Assembly: GCA_963556145.1 (NCBI GenBank)
Contig: OY744467.1
Location: 4,030,001 to 4,094,000 of the forward strand
DNA length: 64,000 nt
Reading direction: 5' to 3'
Source: Hygrocybe punicea
Taxonomy: Eukaryota > Basidiomycota > Agaricomycetes > Agaricales > Hygrophoraceae
Both the position numbers and the translations under genes were made by a program. Every line of letters starts with the position of its first letter. Within the stretch, counting starts at the first letter, position 1. Under the pieces are notes generated by a model that had not been told where the DNA came from, ran no database searches, and saw only the letters and a program-made list of their open reading frames with translations. This document shows, one piece after another, positions 20,001 to 34,622 of this stretch.

Positions 20001-23000
20001 TGTTACCGTTGGTGGATTTCACAAGTTCGTTAAACACAATCCCTAAATTTATTTCTGAGTCCTTATAAATTTCCAGGCGAACAGGAACTGGGTGCAAATC
20101 ATCACTTTCGAAGTTTGGTCACATTGCATATCCGCATCACTCTACTCTCCGATGTATTTGCGACGGCGGGCCACGCGCACGGTAGAGCTGCGATCGGTCT
20201 TCTTCAGACCTTGATGGGCACTTCTTCCCCTAAGATTGTATCGGACTTGGGTGCTTTGCACAGGGCCAGTATTTGGGAGAACATCAGTCTGAAAGCTGGC
20301 CTGAAGTCGAAGGGAATTGTTGTTGTTCACACGCCTAACCCATCCCCGCTGGAGGGGTCCCCTGATCGTTCTTCCACCACCCTCCCTGAAGCAACCAATA
20401 CGGCTAACGGCGTCCGACCAGAACCATCATCCCTGGACGCTTCACCGCCAAACAAGGGCCCTGACCAGCAAGATGGTGTTCGAGAACGCAATGCTCAAGC
20501 CCTCAAACATTTGACAAATGGCATTCCTACATCATTGGCTCCCTTTTTTCAAGGTATACTCACCTGTCGTATATTTTCTCCCTTTAACCGACACGCCGTA
20601 GCTATTGTCAAGATGTTCTATGCTAGGCGCAATCCAGATCCTTCTCAGAAGAAGCAAATCATGGAATCGGCTTCTGTGATAGCTGACATCATGCTCAAGC
20701 ATATTGCACAGGAAAATTTCGGTATGTATTAGTGAGATTAGTGAGATTACTTTATTCAACACTTACAGATGACTTAATCTCCGCCTACATATACTACACC
20801 GTAATGCTCGGACTAATCACAATTTACTTGGTGGACGGTGTGTTATTTGTGCTGTTAACTTTCCAAGTCTCAACTTCAGCTTTTGCAGAGCGCACGTCAC
20901 AGAATACCCTTCACACCGTCCAGTTAGTAGCGTTCCATCGTGTTGGCGGTCTGGAGGCTATATTCGATGTCCTCAAAAAGTTTACAAACTCCATTTCGAC
21001 CATCATGCAGATTAGGCCTGAATGTCATGCTGATGCCACCCGCGCGGAACTTCTACATGCATTCGGAGGGTTGCAAGTTGGTCTACATATTCTGCATCCC
21101 ATTATCTCCTCAAAGCCCTTGTTCGAATCTGGGCAGACCCTGCTCGCCATGACTCGCGACAAGAAGGATATAGACCCCGAGTATTTTGAACCCCATAACT
21201 TTCTCGTCAAACTTCGCCTAGCATCCTTACCCTTGCTACGAGCCCTTTGGGAAGCTCCTTGGCTCATTGCAGCACCTCTCCCCGTGAGCAGGGCTGTGGT
21301 GCAAAATGTTCTTGAACTTACTACGGGCGAAAATGAAGAACCAAAAGGAGATCCCGAAGGTGCCAATGGCGGTTCCGCAGTGGCTGAAGGCAGCGCGTCT
21401 TCCGTTACAAGACCAATCGGCCCCGACGATGATCGTATCCGCCAATTAACTGACATGGGTTTTCCTCGCTCAGCTGCGGAGCGTGCACTGATTCGCACGC
21501 AGAATAACGTCAATGCTGCCACTGAGCTTCTTTTGTCTCACCCTTTCCCATTTCCCCCTGATCCCGAGCCAAATCAACAGGAACCGGTTGCGGATGTGGC
21601 TCCTGCAGTCGATATTGACGCTGCAGCTCTAACTGCAGAAGACGAAATCCAATCCGAACCACAGCCTGCAACCCGAGAGGCCGTTAACCCGCTAATACCG
21701 CCTGTGGAAGTCAAGAGTCTGGAAGCTTGGAGGAAGGAGCTGAATGAAGCACGAGAACCATTGAAGGCTGGCATTAGTCGTAAAGCGTTGCTACTCGTGG
21801 ACGAGCACCTGTCTCTTATTTTCGACCTTCATTTTGCCTTCGTGCGACCTGCGAGTATTCATCAAGAGCAATCTGTCCGCGATCTGGTTGATGACATCAA
21901 AGCCTTTTCACCCTGGGCCTACATTCGGGAACAACAGCTGGCCAACAGATGTCGTCTTCTTGCACTGGTCATCTGTGAGGTTCCTTCATCCTTGCCACAG
22001 GAACTGAGGACTACTTTGATGGAGAGTTTGTTGGCTCTACTCGAATCGAATTTCGTTAGCGCAGATGGGGCACATTTAACTCCGAAGTGGCTAGCTACCC
22101 ATCTATTAGTCACGGAAGCTTTGCTCACATTGGGCGACCAACCGCGTGACATCGTACTACCCAAGGAAGGCGAGCCTCTTGTCGCAGAAGAAGTCATTGC
22201 TGGCCCTCCGTACACTCGGGCCCGTTCCGCCGTGTTTGATCACGCCTTACGTCTTCTTGCTATCGACAACCTTCCCAGTGATGAACTGCTCGCAGTCCTA
22301 CGTTTGCTCGTTCTACTCACACGAGATCACCAAATAGCATGTCAGTTTGTCAAACGTGACGGAGTCGTATTACTTTTCAAGCGCCTGAAAGCTTCCGCCG
22401 TGGTTGGAAGCCAGTCGTATATCGCAATCATCCTTCGACACATTGTCGAAGATTCCATCGTTCTGCAACAAATCATGCGACAAGGACTCAAGCGTTACTT
22501 TTCTCAACCCCGAACTCGTGTCGTAGAGGTGGGATCTTACGTTCGAAATTGTAGTGCGATGGCACTGCGAGACCCAAAAGTTTTCATCGAAGTGTCTCAG
22601 TCATTGTGTAAACTTGACGTACCGTTCTCATCTACACCGCACGTGAGCCTCAAGGGCGAAGCTGCTACAGTGGACGACAAGGTTGTCGAAAAGGCTGAAG
22701 AAGGCGACAGTGCCGATATGCAGGTCGATATCCCCTTCTCAAACCCTACTGTTATAGGTCATGGTGACTCTTCTCTTTCCAAAGAATCCATGGAATTTGT
22801 CATCCACTTCCTTCTTGGTGAATTGATGAAGATTGCGAAAGCCTCTGGAGAATCTACGGATACTGCAATCGACCTCTACAAGCCGCGCGACACTGTCCCC
22901 ATTTTAGGCGTCGGCAGGGGTCATATTCCCGGACCTGGTGGCCCAGACGAAGCAACGGAAGCAACCGTTCAGGATCGATACAATTATTCCTGCTTCCTTA

Positions 23001-26000
23001 TGCAATGCTTGACAGAGTTGCTATTCTCCTACGATTCGTGCAAAATAGCATTTTTGTCTTACTCTCCAAAGAGAAGACCTCAAACACTTGCCAAGGAAGT
23101 GATCAACAAGCACAGAACGGCAGCCCTCCACTTTTTACTTTCCGACCTTATTTCCTTCGGAACCATCAACTCCCAGCCAAACTCGGATGCTCGCAATCGA
23201 ATAATGACTTGCAATTGGGCCATGTCAGTTATTGTAGCGCTCTGTGTCGACGGCTCATCCACCCACGAGCTTAAGGACGTTTCTCCTGATTTGGTATCAG
23301 TGCGGAAATTTGTTTTAGAGGCAGTGAGCCGCACGATCAAGGATCTCCCGCCTACTGAAAACATTGATGCTCGTTACGGTCGACTTCTTGCCTTGGCAGA
23401 TTTATGCCACCGGTTACTCACTGTGCGATTCAATGCTGCTGCCCGCAAACAGCAAGACGAGACGCCGACCCACATTGCCAAAATCATGTTAGAAAAACAT
23501 TTTGTTGCAACTCTGACCAATGCGCTCTCTGAAGTCGACCTTAACTATCCGAACGTTCGTGGCCTTGTCGCTTCTATATTGAGGCCGTTGGAACATCTGT
23601 ATGATAGCTCCGTCCTTTTGTTGTGGCAGAGTTGACTGATATGTTGCTACCAAAGATCCAAAATAGCAATAAAAATGAGTCGCGCTTCAGGAAAAGCCAA
23701 GGATGTAGCTGAAGGGAAAAGTGAGAGTGCTGACTCCTTGGAAACGGAAGAGGAGGCAGATATGGGCGAAACAGGTCGGGAAGAAACTCCCGACCTCTAC
23801 CGTAACTCTGCTCTTGGCATGTAGGTGTCGACCATTCACCGCTCAAGCGCATATTTACAACGATCCATTTCTTAGGTATGGTGGTGTAAGTTGGTCTTCG
23901 TGACTTCTGTAGTGCAATCGCCGGCTAACCTTGGGCTTAGGAGATGGAGGATGTCAACTTTGCGACAGAGAATAGTATGGATGAGGACGAGGAAGAAGAA
24001 GAAGACGTTGAAATGGATTTTGGCGAGGACACCGGTAGCGAGGACACTTCTACCTCGGAAGATGAGGGCGCGGGTGACCTGGAAAATGAGACCCGTGAAT
24101 CGCAAGAAGGATGGGAGGATGAGGAGGATGAAGATGGAGCTGATCTCGTAGAAAATGATGCCGATAACGACGATGATGCCGGCGACGACGGCGACGACGA
24201 TGATCCTGAGGAGGCTGACGAGGAGATATTGTGGCAAGTGAGCATTTTCAACGCGTATCAATTTGGCCCTCTTGTTGAGCTTGGCGTCAGGACATCCGTG
24301 GAGAAGCTCCAGGAGAGGATGAGCCAGGAGAAGATGATGACGATGAAGAGGCGGGTGGTAAGCGCGTTCTCGTATCATCTCACAACTTCTTCTGAATCCT
24401 TAATAGAACCGATACAAATAATCCACACAGAGAGGGATGGGGAGCCTGAAATGATGTCTGATGAAGAAGAGTAAGGATGCACACCGGCTATCATGAGTAT
24501 TATTAACATACCGCACAGCTCTTTGGCGATTCTTGAGGCTGAGGGGCAAACTGGCCCCGAATATGTGTTTGGCCTTGGAGACACCTTTGGCAATGGGGTA
24601 TCGGACAACCCTGGAAGAGAAGGAAGCCTCTTCGCCCCTCGGCGGCATCGTGGTCCTGGTAAGGCGTCGCGTCAGTCACGTGAAGTTTTCTTAAGAATCA
24701 TTTGCAGAGGATCACATGCAGGTATTCGGAAGGACAAGAAACGGTGCCCCTCCACCTCCGGAAACAACCACCCACCCCTTGCTTTTGGACACATCGACAT
24801 CTGTGAATCGCGTTCCTGCGGGTCAACCGAGACATTCCCGCCGAGCTCACCATACAGTTCTGACCGGTGGCACGACAGAGCTGCTTCAGACCATTGAAAC
24901 AATTATTGGAGGAGGAACCATACAATTGTTCCAGCACATAGTGACTCGCGGACGTCCCGGTGGCACTCCGGAAACGATTCGTCTGGATGTACCCTCCGGT
25001 GCCGTTGTCAATTTGGATCGCGGTTATCTTCAGCGCCGTCCCCAAGGAGGCCTCTCGACCTCCGTTCGTGTTGAAAGGCCTCGTCCAGGGGATGGCAAGT
25101 TGGAAGGTCGTGATTTTGACCCTTTACTGACGCTGCAGCGATGGGCCGAAGAGATAAAGATATTGCATGGTGGCTTTGTGACAGAACGTGTCAGCAAGCT
25201 AGGGAATCATGTCACATTGGCACTTCTTCCCGCTGCAGTGGAGGCAGCCAAAGAAACGAAGATACGAGAGGAGCGGGAGTTGGCACTACAACGTGAAACT
25301 CAAGCCAAGGCTGAGGAAGCAGCCGCAAAAGAAGCCGAACGGAGTGTCAGACTTGAAGCAGAAGAGAAGGCCAAACCCGAAACGGAAGAAGCAACCGGGA
25401 TGGAATCTGACGATGTTGCTGAAGGCCCTGCAGACGGAGAAAATGCGATTGGAGAGTCTGACAGGACAATTCCTGATGTCGATACAGAGATGATTGATGC
25501 ATCAAACAGTCCTACTTCTCCCCCAGTCACGCAAGGAGATGTTGCACCTCCAGTGGTCACAGATACGGCATCGATGGAGACCAGTGGGCCTGGTCAATCA
25601 TTGTCTGGTCCTGCGGAGCCATCTAACACCGCTGAACGAGTCACCGTCATGATTCATGGAAGCCCCGTGGACATCACCGATACAGGCATCGACCCCACAT
25701 TCCTTGAAGCATTACCCGATGATATGCGAGAGGAAGTTCTCAATCAGCATGTTCGCGATCAACGCGCATCACGGATTGAACGCCCTCCTGATTCCCAAAT
25801 CAGCTCTGAATTTCTGGACGCCCTACCGCCTGAAATTCGGGCAGAAATCATTCAGCAAGAACGATTGGAACAAGCCCGTCGACGAGTGGATGTACCGCCA
25901 GGCGAGCAACCTGCCACTGGCATTCCAGCTGATATCGATCCAGCAAGCTTTATCGCCAGTCTTGATCCTCAACTCCGTCAAGTTGTTCTCCTTGATCAGG

Positions 26001-29000
26001 ACGATGGCTTCATTCAAACTCTTCCGTCACACATGATCGCTGAAGTGGGGGGTTATCGCGACGGTTCTCAGCAACCTCGTCGACAACCCGCGACTCGTTC
26101 AGCAGTACCACGAGTGACGATCTCGCGAAAATCTCCTTCCTCTCATGATGCCATCCAGTTGCTTGACAAAGGCGGGATCGCGGTTCTTGTACGACTACTA
26201 TTCTTCCCACAAGTTCTGAGGAAGAATCTTCTTTTCAAAGTTTTGGTAAATCTCTGCGAGAATGCAAAGACGCGCACCGAATTGTTCAACCTTCTTCTCA
26301 ATGTCCTTCAAGATGGTACAGGTGATCTCGCAGCGGTGGATAAGAGCTTTGCACAAATGTCGTTCCGTAATTCGAAACCTCCCAATCCACCAGCCTCGAA
26401 AGCAGTTGGCAAGCAAAAAGCAGGATCAGACCTTTTCAATGCTTTCGTTCTGCCAAACCTTCAACACGAGGCAGTCCCAGACTTGATAGCCCAGCGGTGC
26501 CTTGAAAGCTTAACATTCATTGTTAACTCCAACGAATTGTCCTCTCTGTTTTTCCTGACGGAACATGAACTCCCGGTTGGACTTCGAAAAGCGGTCTCGA
26601 AAAAGGGGAAGGGGAAAGAAAAGCAAACGCCACAAACACATTACCCAATCGTCCTACTTCTTGGTCTGCTTGATCGGCAATCTCTGCTCAAGACTCCTTC
26701 TATTATGGAGTCTGTGGTGGGCCTTTTAGCAACGGTAACGCGACCTCTCACGAGCATCAATGAAACTTCCAAGAAAAAAGAAGTTGAATTTTCGACAACG
26801 CCCACAATTCCCGCAGATGTTTCAGAGCCAGCTCTGGTACCTACTCCACCTGCATCGGAGGCTCTCCTTGCACCGCAGCAAGATGGCGATGTTCCACGTG
26901 AGTGCATTCGTTGTTCTCATTCAACTGAACTCAACCAGGCGACGACAGCCCATGACAACGTCAAAGCACCCGACTCGTCGATCGAAACCATGGAAGAGAA
27001 GATACTTCTGGCGAACCCCCCTCAGATACCTCACGCAGTCCTGAGACTTATCGTCAATATCTTGACAATTGGTGAATGTTCAGGTCGAACTTTCCAGCAA
27101 AGTCTTGCCTTGATCCAGCATCTGTCGTACATTCCCGATGCCCGAGATGTTATAGCTCAAGAGCTGAAGTCGAAAGCGCAAGAATTTGGGCAGAGTCTCT
27201 ACTCCGATTTGGACGAACTTGCGGCCGCCTTGCAGAGTTCTCAGGACAACCTTCTTCTCAGTTCCGTGGCGTCCAAGTTCTCGCCTGCTTCATCAGAACA
27301 AGCCAAACTGTTGAGAGTGCTCAAAACCATCGACTACATGTATTCACCAAAGCCTACTTCTGCTACGGAGAATCAGAATGGTGGAGACGCAGAGAAGGTT
27401 CAAGGGATATACGAGTCATTCCGCTTCACACCTCTGTGGCAAAGATTGGGAGACTGCTTGGCCATCATTGAACAAAATCCGCCTACAGAACACATTGCAA
27501 CCGTGTTATTACCACTTATTGAAGCATTGATGGTAGTCTGCAAGTATGTTGGATCTAGGACACCGATCACTGGAACTTCCCGTGCCTTACGCGCTTCAGC
27601 CTCACCGAGGTCTCCATCGACACCGCGAGAGTCGATGGAAGACCTTTTCGTCACATTCACTGATAGTCACCGTAAGATTCTCAACCTCATGGTTCGTAAC
27701 AACCCATCATTAATGAGCGGCTCGTTTTCCCTTCTGGTTCATAACTCCCGAGTCCTGGATTTCGATAACAAACGCAACTATTTTAATCAACAGTTGCACC
27801 GACGCCCGCACGGGCGCGACCATCATGGCACCTTACAGCTGAATGTGCGTCGAGCCCGGGTATTTGAAGACAGTTACCAATATATCCAGCGAAAAACTGG
27901 CGATCAAATCAAGTATGGGAAACTTAGTGTCCGGTTCTACGACGAGGAAGGTGTTGACGCTGGTGGTGTAACTCGTGAATGGTTCCAAATCCTCGCACGC
28001 CAGATGTTCGATCCCAACAATGCGCTGTTCCAGCCTTGCGCCGCCGATAGGCTCACTTATCAGCCGAACAAAAATTCATGGGTCAATCCTGAACATCTCT
28101 TATTCTTCAAATTTGTTGGCCGTGTCATCGGAAAGGCCATATATGACGGTCGATTGCTTGACGCTTATTTTGCCCGAAGCTTGTACCGCCAGCTATTGGG
28201 TAAACCCGTGGACTATAGGGATGTCGAATGGGTGGATCCAGAGTACTACAATTCGCTATGCTGGATTCTAGAAAACGATCCCACAGCTCTGGATTTGACA
28301 TTCAGTGTAGAAGCGGATGAGGTTAGTGTCTTTCTTCAGTGGTGCTGATCAATCATTCGACTAAATTGATCCGCTCAGTTTGGTGTCAACACTATTGTGG
28401 CCTTGAAAGATGGAGGCGAAGCTATACCGGTGACTCAGGAGAACAAGCGAGAATTTGTTCAGCTGTCCGCCCAATATCGGCTGTATTCGTCCATTAAAGA
28501 ACAAATTGAGCACCTCCTCACAGGATTTTCTGAGATCATTCCGAAAGACCTCATCGCGATTGTGAGCATTCCCTGTACTATGTAGTTCTTAATTATCTGA
28601 TCGTGGATTATATAGTTCAACGAGCAGGAACTTGAACTACTCATTTCTGGAACACCGGACATCGATGTGGACGAATGGCGAGCAGCAACAGACTACAGTG
28701 GCTATCATAGTTCCGACCCTGTCATTGTCTGGTGGTGGCGAGCCCTCAAGTCTTTCAATCGTGATGAAAGAGCCAAGGTGCTTAGTTTTGCCACCGGGAC
28801 CTCCAGAGTCCCTCTCAACGGCTTCGTGGATCTTCAAGGCGTGCAAGGCGTGCAAAGATTCTCGATCCATCGGGCATACGGAGAATCTGACAGACTTCCC
28901 CAAGCCCACACGTGTACGTGTTGATATCTCGTTTCTCGTACCTAAACCTTGCTAAAGAAACCAACGGCCAGGCTTTAATCAGATCGATCTACCACAGTAT

Positions 29001-29075
29001 TCCTCCTACGAGATGTTACGACAGCAACTCTTATTGGCCATCAACGAGGGCGGGGAAGGGTTTGGATTCGCATAA
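17031..29075 (+). CDS. TOM1: HECT-type E3 ubiquitin ligase (HUWE1/TOM1 family)
   Basis: I can join 22 exons from ATG 17031 to TAA 29075 without a frame error (10,920 nt, about 3,639 aa; an optional in-frame 51-nt intron lies at 26899-26949). Order: N-terminal DUF908/DUF913 armadillo-like region, a UBA domain (about residues 1277-1316, [13 protein letters not shown]), a region of over 90 residues with many D/E (23941-24237), ubiquitin-binding-motif repeats of the DUF4414 type ([14 protein letters not shown] and two more, about 2565-2680), and a C-terminal HECT domain from about 3290. The catalytic cysteine (HTCFNQIDLP) is about residue 3606, 33 residues from the end as in HUWE1. Yeast Tom1 is 3,268 aa and human HUWE1 4,374 aa. 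The family ubiquitinates nuclear substrates such as excess histones. Its 3' half appears again after the assembly gap. Confidence 0.95.
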
Positions 29076-29860
29076 TTAGCTAATGAGAAGAAAGCAACTT
29101 GTAGCAACACCTCATTGTAGCATCATTCATCGTACTTGTTATTCAAAATGATTCGGCCTGCACTACGAAATGATTAATTCTAACACTCACCGGATACCCC
29201 ACCCTATCCGCCTTTCGGTAATATTAATAAAACCACATGCCACTGCGGCCATCCTCTGGAATAAAAATAACTAATGTACGGTATACATACCTCTGATTCT
29301 ATCGCTTGAGCATGTGAATGCTGCAGTGATTGGCCACTAACTCGACGAGTCGCTATGCGTGCGTTCGTGGTAAACGAATATGCTCATCCTTCCAAGATTT
29401 CTCTCTCACTTGATGCACCTTCTCCCGTTCTCGGCCCCGACCAAGTCCTCGTGGAAGTGTACAGCGCCGGCATAAACTTTTTTGATGTGAGTGTAGTCAC
29501 AGTGTTCTCTATCATCAATCAATGCTTATCCTTGTATTATCAGATACTCCAGGCTCAAGGAAAATATCAAAACCAACCACCTTTTCCCTTCGTCTTGGGT
29601 AGTGAATTCGCGGGAAAGATAGCCTATGATTCACCTATCCCAGAGGGTTGCCTCTTCAAGCACGGCGATAGAGTTTTTGGGGCAACTCAAGGATGTTACG
29701 CAGACAAAGTGGCCGCAAAATGGACCCAACTCCTGCCCCTTCCTGACTACCTGACGTTTGATGATGGTGCAGGTAGGTATTTTTGAAATCCTGCATATTG
29801 TACATATCCTGACTTGACAGGTCTTTATATCACATGGCCCACAAGCTACGAGGCATTGGT
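24414..29860 (+). repeat. First copy of 5,447-bp duplicated segment (assembly overlap)
   Basis: Appears identical, offset 5,547, to 29961-35407. It ends exactly at the N gap while the other copy begins exactly after it. This is expected from two overlapping contigs joined by a fixed-size gap instead of being merged. Confidence 0.93.
29355..29860 (+). pseudogene. 5' part of quinone-oxidoreductase-like gene, cut by assembly gap
   Basis: Same sequence as the first two exons and part of the third exon of the complete gene at 34902-36352 (exons here 29355-29486, 29544-29772, 29821-29860). Its truncation coincides with the run of Ns, so it is an artefact and not a biological pseudogene. Confidence 0.9.
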
Positions 29861-29960
29861 NNNNNNNNNNNNNNNNNNNNNNNNNNNNNNNNNNNNNNNN
29901 NNNNNNNNNNNNNNNNNNNNNNNNNNNNNNNNNNNNNNNNNNNNNNNNNNNNNNNNNNNN
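29861..29960. other. Assembly gap (100 N)
   Basis: Exactly 100 Ns, the conventional length for a gap of unknown size. Both sides belong to the duplicated segment. Confidence 0.99.
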
Positions 29961-32900
29961 ACAAATAATCCACACAGAGAGGGATGGGGAGCCTGAAATG
30001 ATGTCTGATGAAGAAGAGTAAGGATGCACACCGGCTATCATGAGTATTATTAACATACCGCACAGCTCTTTGGCGATTCTTGAGGCTGAGGGGCAAACTG
30101 GCCCCGAATATGTGTTTGGCCTTGGAGACACCTTTGGCAATGGGGTATCGGACAACCCTGGAAGAGAAGGAAGCCTCTTCGCCCCTCGGCGGCATCGTGG
30201 TCCTGGTAAGGCGTCGCGTCAGTCACGTGAAGTTTTCTTAAGAATCATTTGCAGAGGATCACATGCAGGTATTCGGAAGGACAAGAAACGGTGCCCCTCC
30301 ACCTCCGGAAACAACCACCCACCCCTTGCTTTTGGACACATCGACATCTGTGAATCGCGTTCCTGCGGGTCAACCGAGACATTCCCGCCGAGCTCACCAT
30401 ACAGTTCTGACCGGTGGCACGACAGAGCTGCTTCAGACCATTGAAACAATTATTGGAGGAGGAACCATACAATTGTTCCAGCACATAGTGACTCGCGGAC
30501 GTCCCGGTGGCACTCCGGAAACGATTCGTCTGGATGTACCCTCCGGTGCCGTTGTCAATTTGGATCGCGGTTATCTTCAGCGCCGTCCCCAAGGAGGCCT
30601 CTCGACCTCCGTTCGTGTTGAAAGGCCTCGTCCAGGGGATGGCAAGTTGGAAGGTCGTGATTTTGACCCTTTACTGACGCTGCAGCGATGGGCCGAAGAG
30701 ATAAAGATATTGCATGGTGGCTTTGTGACAGAACGTGTCAGCAAGCTAGGGAATCATGTCACATTGGCACTTCTTCCCGCTGCAGTGGAGGCAGCCAAAG
30801 AAACGAAGATACGAGAGGAGCGGGAGTTGGCACTACAACGTGAAACTCAAGCCAAGGCTGAGGAAGCAGCCGCAAAAGAAGCCGAACGGAGTGTCAGACT
30901 TGAAGCAGAAGAGAAGGCCAAACCCGAAACGGAAGAAGCAACCGGGATGGAATCTGACGATGTTGCTGAAGGCCCTGCAGACGGAGAAAATGCGATTGGA
31001 GAGTCTGACAGGACAATTCCTGATGTCGATACAGAGATGATTGATGCATCAAACAGTCCTACTTCTCCCCCAGTCACGCAAGGAGATGTTGCACCTCCAG
31101 TGGTCACAGATACGGCATCGATGGAGACCAGTGGGCCTGGTCAATCATTGTCTGGTCCTGCGGAGCCATCTAACACCGCTGAACGAGTCACCGTCATGAT
31201 TCATGGAAGCCCCGTGGACATCACCGATACAGGCATCGACCCCACATTCCTTGAAGCATTACCCGATGATATGCGAGAGGAAGTTCTCAATCAGCATGTT
31301 CGCGATCAACGCGCATCACGGATTGAACGCCCTCCTGATTCCCAAATCAGCTCTGAATTTCTGGACGCCCTACCGCCTGAAATTCGGGCAGAAATCATTC
31401 AGCAAGAACGATTGGAACAAGCCCGTCGACGAGTGGATGTACCGCCAGGCGAGCAACCTGCCACTGGCATTCCAGCTGATATCGATCCAGCAAGCTTTAT
31501 CGCCAGTCTTGATCCTCAACTCCGTCAAGTTGTTCTCCTTGATCAGGACGATGGCTTCATTCAAACTCTTCCGTCACACATGATCGCTGAAGTGGGGGGT
31601 TATCGCGACGGTTCTCAGCAACCTCGTCGACAACCCGCGACTCGTTCAGCAGTACCACGAGTGACGATCTCGCGAAAATCTCCTTCCTCTCATGATGCCA
31701 TCCAGTTGCTTGACAAAGGCGGGATCGCGGTTCTTGTACGACTACTATTCTTCCCACAAGTTCTGAGGAAGAATCTTCTTTTCAAAGTTTTGGTAAATCT
31801 CTGCGAGAATGCAAAGACGCGCACCGAATTGTTCAACCTTCTTCTCAATGTCCTTCAAGATGGTACAGGTGATCTCGCAGCGGTGGATAAGAGCTTTGCA
31901 CAAATGTCGTTCCGTAATTCGAAACCTCCCAATCCACCAGCCTCGAAAGCAGTTGGCAAGCAAAAAGCAGGATCAGACCTTTTCAATGCTTTCGTTCTGC
32001 CAAACCTTCAACACGAGGCAGTCCCAGACTTGATAGCCCAGCGGTGCCTTGAAAGCTTAACATTCATTGTTAACTCCAACGAATTGTCCTCTCTGTTTTT
32101 CCTGACGGAACATGAACTCCCGGTTGGACTTCGAAAAGCGGTCTCGAAAAAGGGGAAGGGGAAAGAAAAGCAAACGCCACAAACACATTACCCAATCGTC
32201 CTACTTCTTGGTCTGCTTGATCGGCAATCTCTGCTCAAGACTCCTTCTATTATGGAGTCTGTGGTGGGCCTTTTAGCAACGGTAACGCGACCTCTCACGA
32301 GCATCAATGAAACTTCCAAGAAAAAAGAAGTTGAATTTTCGACAACGCCCACAATTCCCGCAGATGTTTCAGAGCCAGCTCTGGTACCTACTCCACCTGC
32401 ATCGGAGGCTCTCCTTGCACCGCAGCAAGATGGCGATGTTCCACGTGAGTGCATTCGTTGTTCTCATTCAACTGAACTCAACCAGGCGACGACAGCCCAT
32501 GACAACGTCAAAGCACCCGACTCGTCGATCGAAACCATGGAAGAGAAGATACTTCTGGCGAACCCCCCTCAGATACCTCACGCAGTCCTGAGACTTATCG
32601 TCAATATCTTGACAATTGGTGAATGTTCAGGTCGAACTTTCCAGCAAAGTCTTGCCTTGATCCAGCATCTGTCGTACATTCCCGATGCCCGAGATGTTAT
32701 AGCTCAAGAGCTGAAGTCGAAAGCGCAAGAATTTGGGCAGAGTCTCTACTCCGATTTGGACGAACTTGCGGCCGCCTTGCAGAGTTCTCAGGACAACCTT
32801 CTTCTCAGTTCCGTGGCGTCCAAGTTCTCGCCTGCTTCATCAGAACAAGCCAAACTGTTGAGAGTGCTCAAAACCATCGACTACATGTATTCACCAAAGC

Positions 32901-34622
32901 CTACTTCTGCTACGGAGAATCAGAATGGTGGAGACGCAGAGAAGGTTCAAGGGATATACGAGTCATTCCGCTTCACACCTCTGTGGCAAAGATTGGGAGA
33001 CTGCTTGGCCATCATTGAACAAAATCCGCCTACAGAACACATTGCAACCGTGTTATTACCACTTATTGAAGCATTGATGGTAGTCTGCAAGTATGTTGGA
33101 TCTAGGACACCGATCACTGGAACTTCCCGTGCCTTACGCGCTTCAGCCTCACCGAGGTCTCCATCGACACCGCGAGAGTCGATGGAAGACCTTTTCGTCA
33201 CATTCACTGATAGTCACCGTAAGATTCTCAACCTCATGGTTCGTAACAACCCATCATTAATGAGCGGCTCGTTTTCCCTTCTGGTTCATAACTCCCGAGT
33301 CCTGGATTTCGATAACAAACGCAACTATTTTAATCAACAGTTGCACCGACGCCCGCACGGGCGCGACCATCATGGCACCTTACAGCTGAATGTGCGTCGA
33401 GCCCGGGTATTTGAAGACAGTTACCAATATATCCAGCGAAAAACTGGCGATCAAATCAAGTATGGGAAACTTAGTGTCCGGTTCTACGACGAGGAAGGTG
33501 TTGACGCTGGTGGTGTAACTCGTGAATGGTTCCAAATCCTCGCACGCCAGATGTTCGATCCCAACAATGCGCTGTTCCAGCCTTGCGCCGCCGATAGGCT
33601 CACTTATCAGCCGAACAAAAATTCATGGGTCAATCCTGAACATCTCTTATTCTTCAAATTTGTTGGCCGTGTCATCGGAAAGGCCATATATGACGGTCGA
33701 TTGCTTGACGCTTATTTTGCCCGAAGCTTGTACCGCCAGCTATTGGGTAAACCCGTGGACTATAGGGATGTCGAATGGGTGGATCCAGAGTACTACAATT
33801 CGCTATGCTGGATTCTAGAAAACGATCCCACAGCTCTGGATTTGACATTCAGTGTAGAAGCGGATGAGGTTAGTGTCTTTCTTCAGTGGTGCTGATCAAT
33901 CATTCGACTAAATTGATCCGCTCAGTTTGGTGTCAACACTATTGTGGCCTTGAAAGATGGAGGCGAAGCTATACCGGTGACTCAGGAGAACAAGCGAGAA
34001 TTTGTTCAGCTGTCCGCCCAATATCGGCTGTATTCGTCCATTAAAGAACAAATTGAGCACCTCCTCACAGGATTTTCTGAGATCATTCCGAAAGACCTCA
34101 TCGCGATTGTGAGCATTCCCTGTACTATGTAGTTCTTAATTATCTGATCGTGGATTATATAGTTCAACGAGCAGGAACTTGAACTACTCATTTCTGGAAC
34201 ACCGGACATCGATGTGGACGAATGGCGAGCAGCAACAGACTACAGTGGCTATCATAGTTCCGACCCTGTCATTGTCTGGTGGTGGCGAGCCCTCAAGTCT
34301 TTCAATCGTGATGAAAGAGCCAAGGTGCTTAGTTTTGCCACCGGGACCTCCAGAGTCCCTCTCAACGGCTTCGTGGATCTTCAAGGCGTGCAAGGCGTGC
34401 AAAGATTCTCGATCCATCGGGCATACGGAGAATCTGACAGACTTCCCCAAGCCCACACGTGTACGTGTTGATATCTCGTTTCTCGTACCTAAACCTTGCT
34501 AAAGAAACCAACGGCCAGGCTTTAATCAGATCGATCTACCACAGTATTCCTCCTACGAGATGTTACGACAGCAACTCTTATTGGCCATCAACGAGGGCGG
34601 GGAAGGGTTTGGATTCGCATAA
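29961..34622 (+). pseudogene. TOM1: 3' part of TOM1/HUWE1 ligase repeated after the gap
   Basis: Carries the last seven exons of the ligase gene (first complete exon 29978-30017; HECT domain; stop 34620-34622), without any difference that I can see from 24431-29075. It has no 5' end. It is best read as the other contig's copy of the same gene. Confidence 0.9.

Noticed and set aside
24672..25045. Minus-strand ORFs opposite the ligase exons
   Set aside because: Shadows of the large + strand exons; no start context, splice logic or domains.
29961..34622. A second, paralogous HUWE1/TOM1 gene
   Set aside because: Appears identical to the first copy, lacks the 5' half and begins exactly at an N gap; explained by contig overlap.
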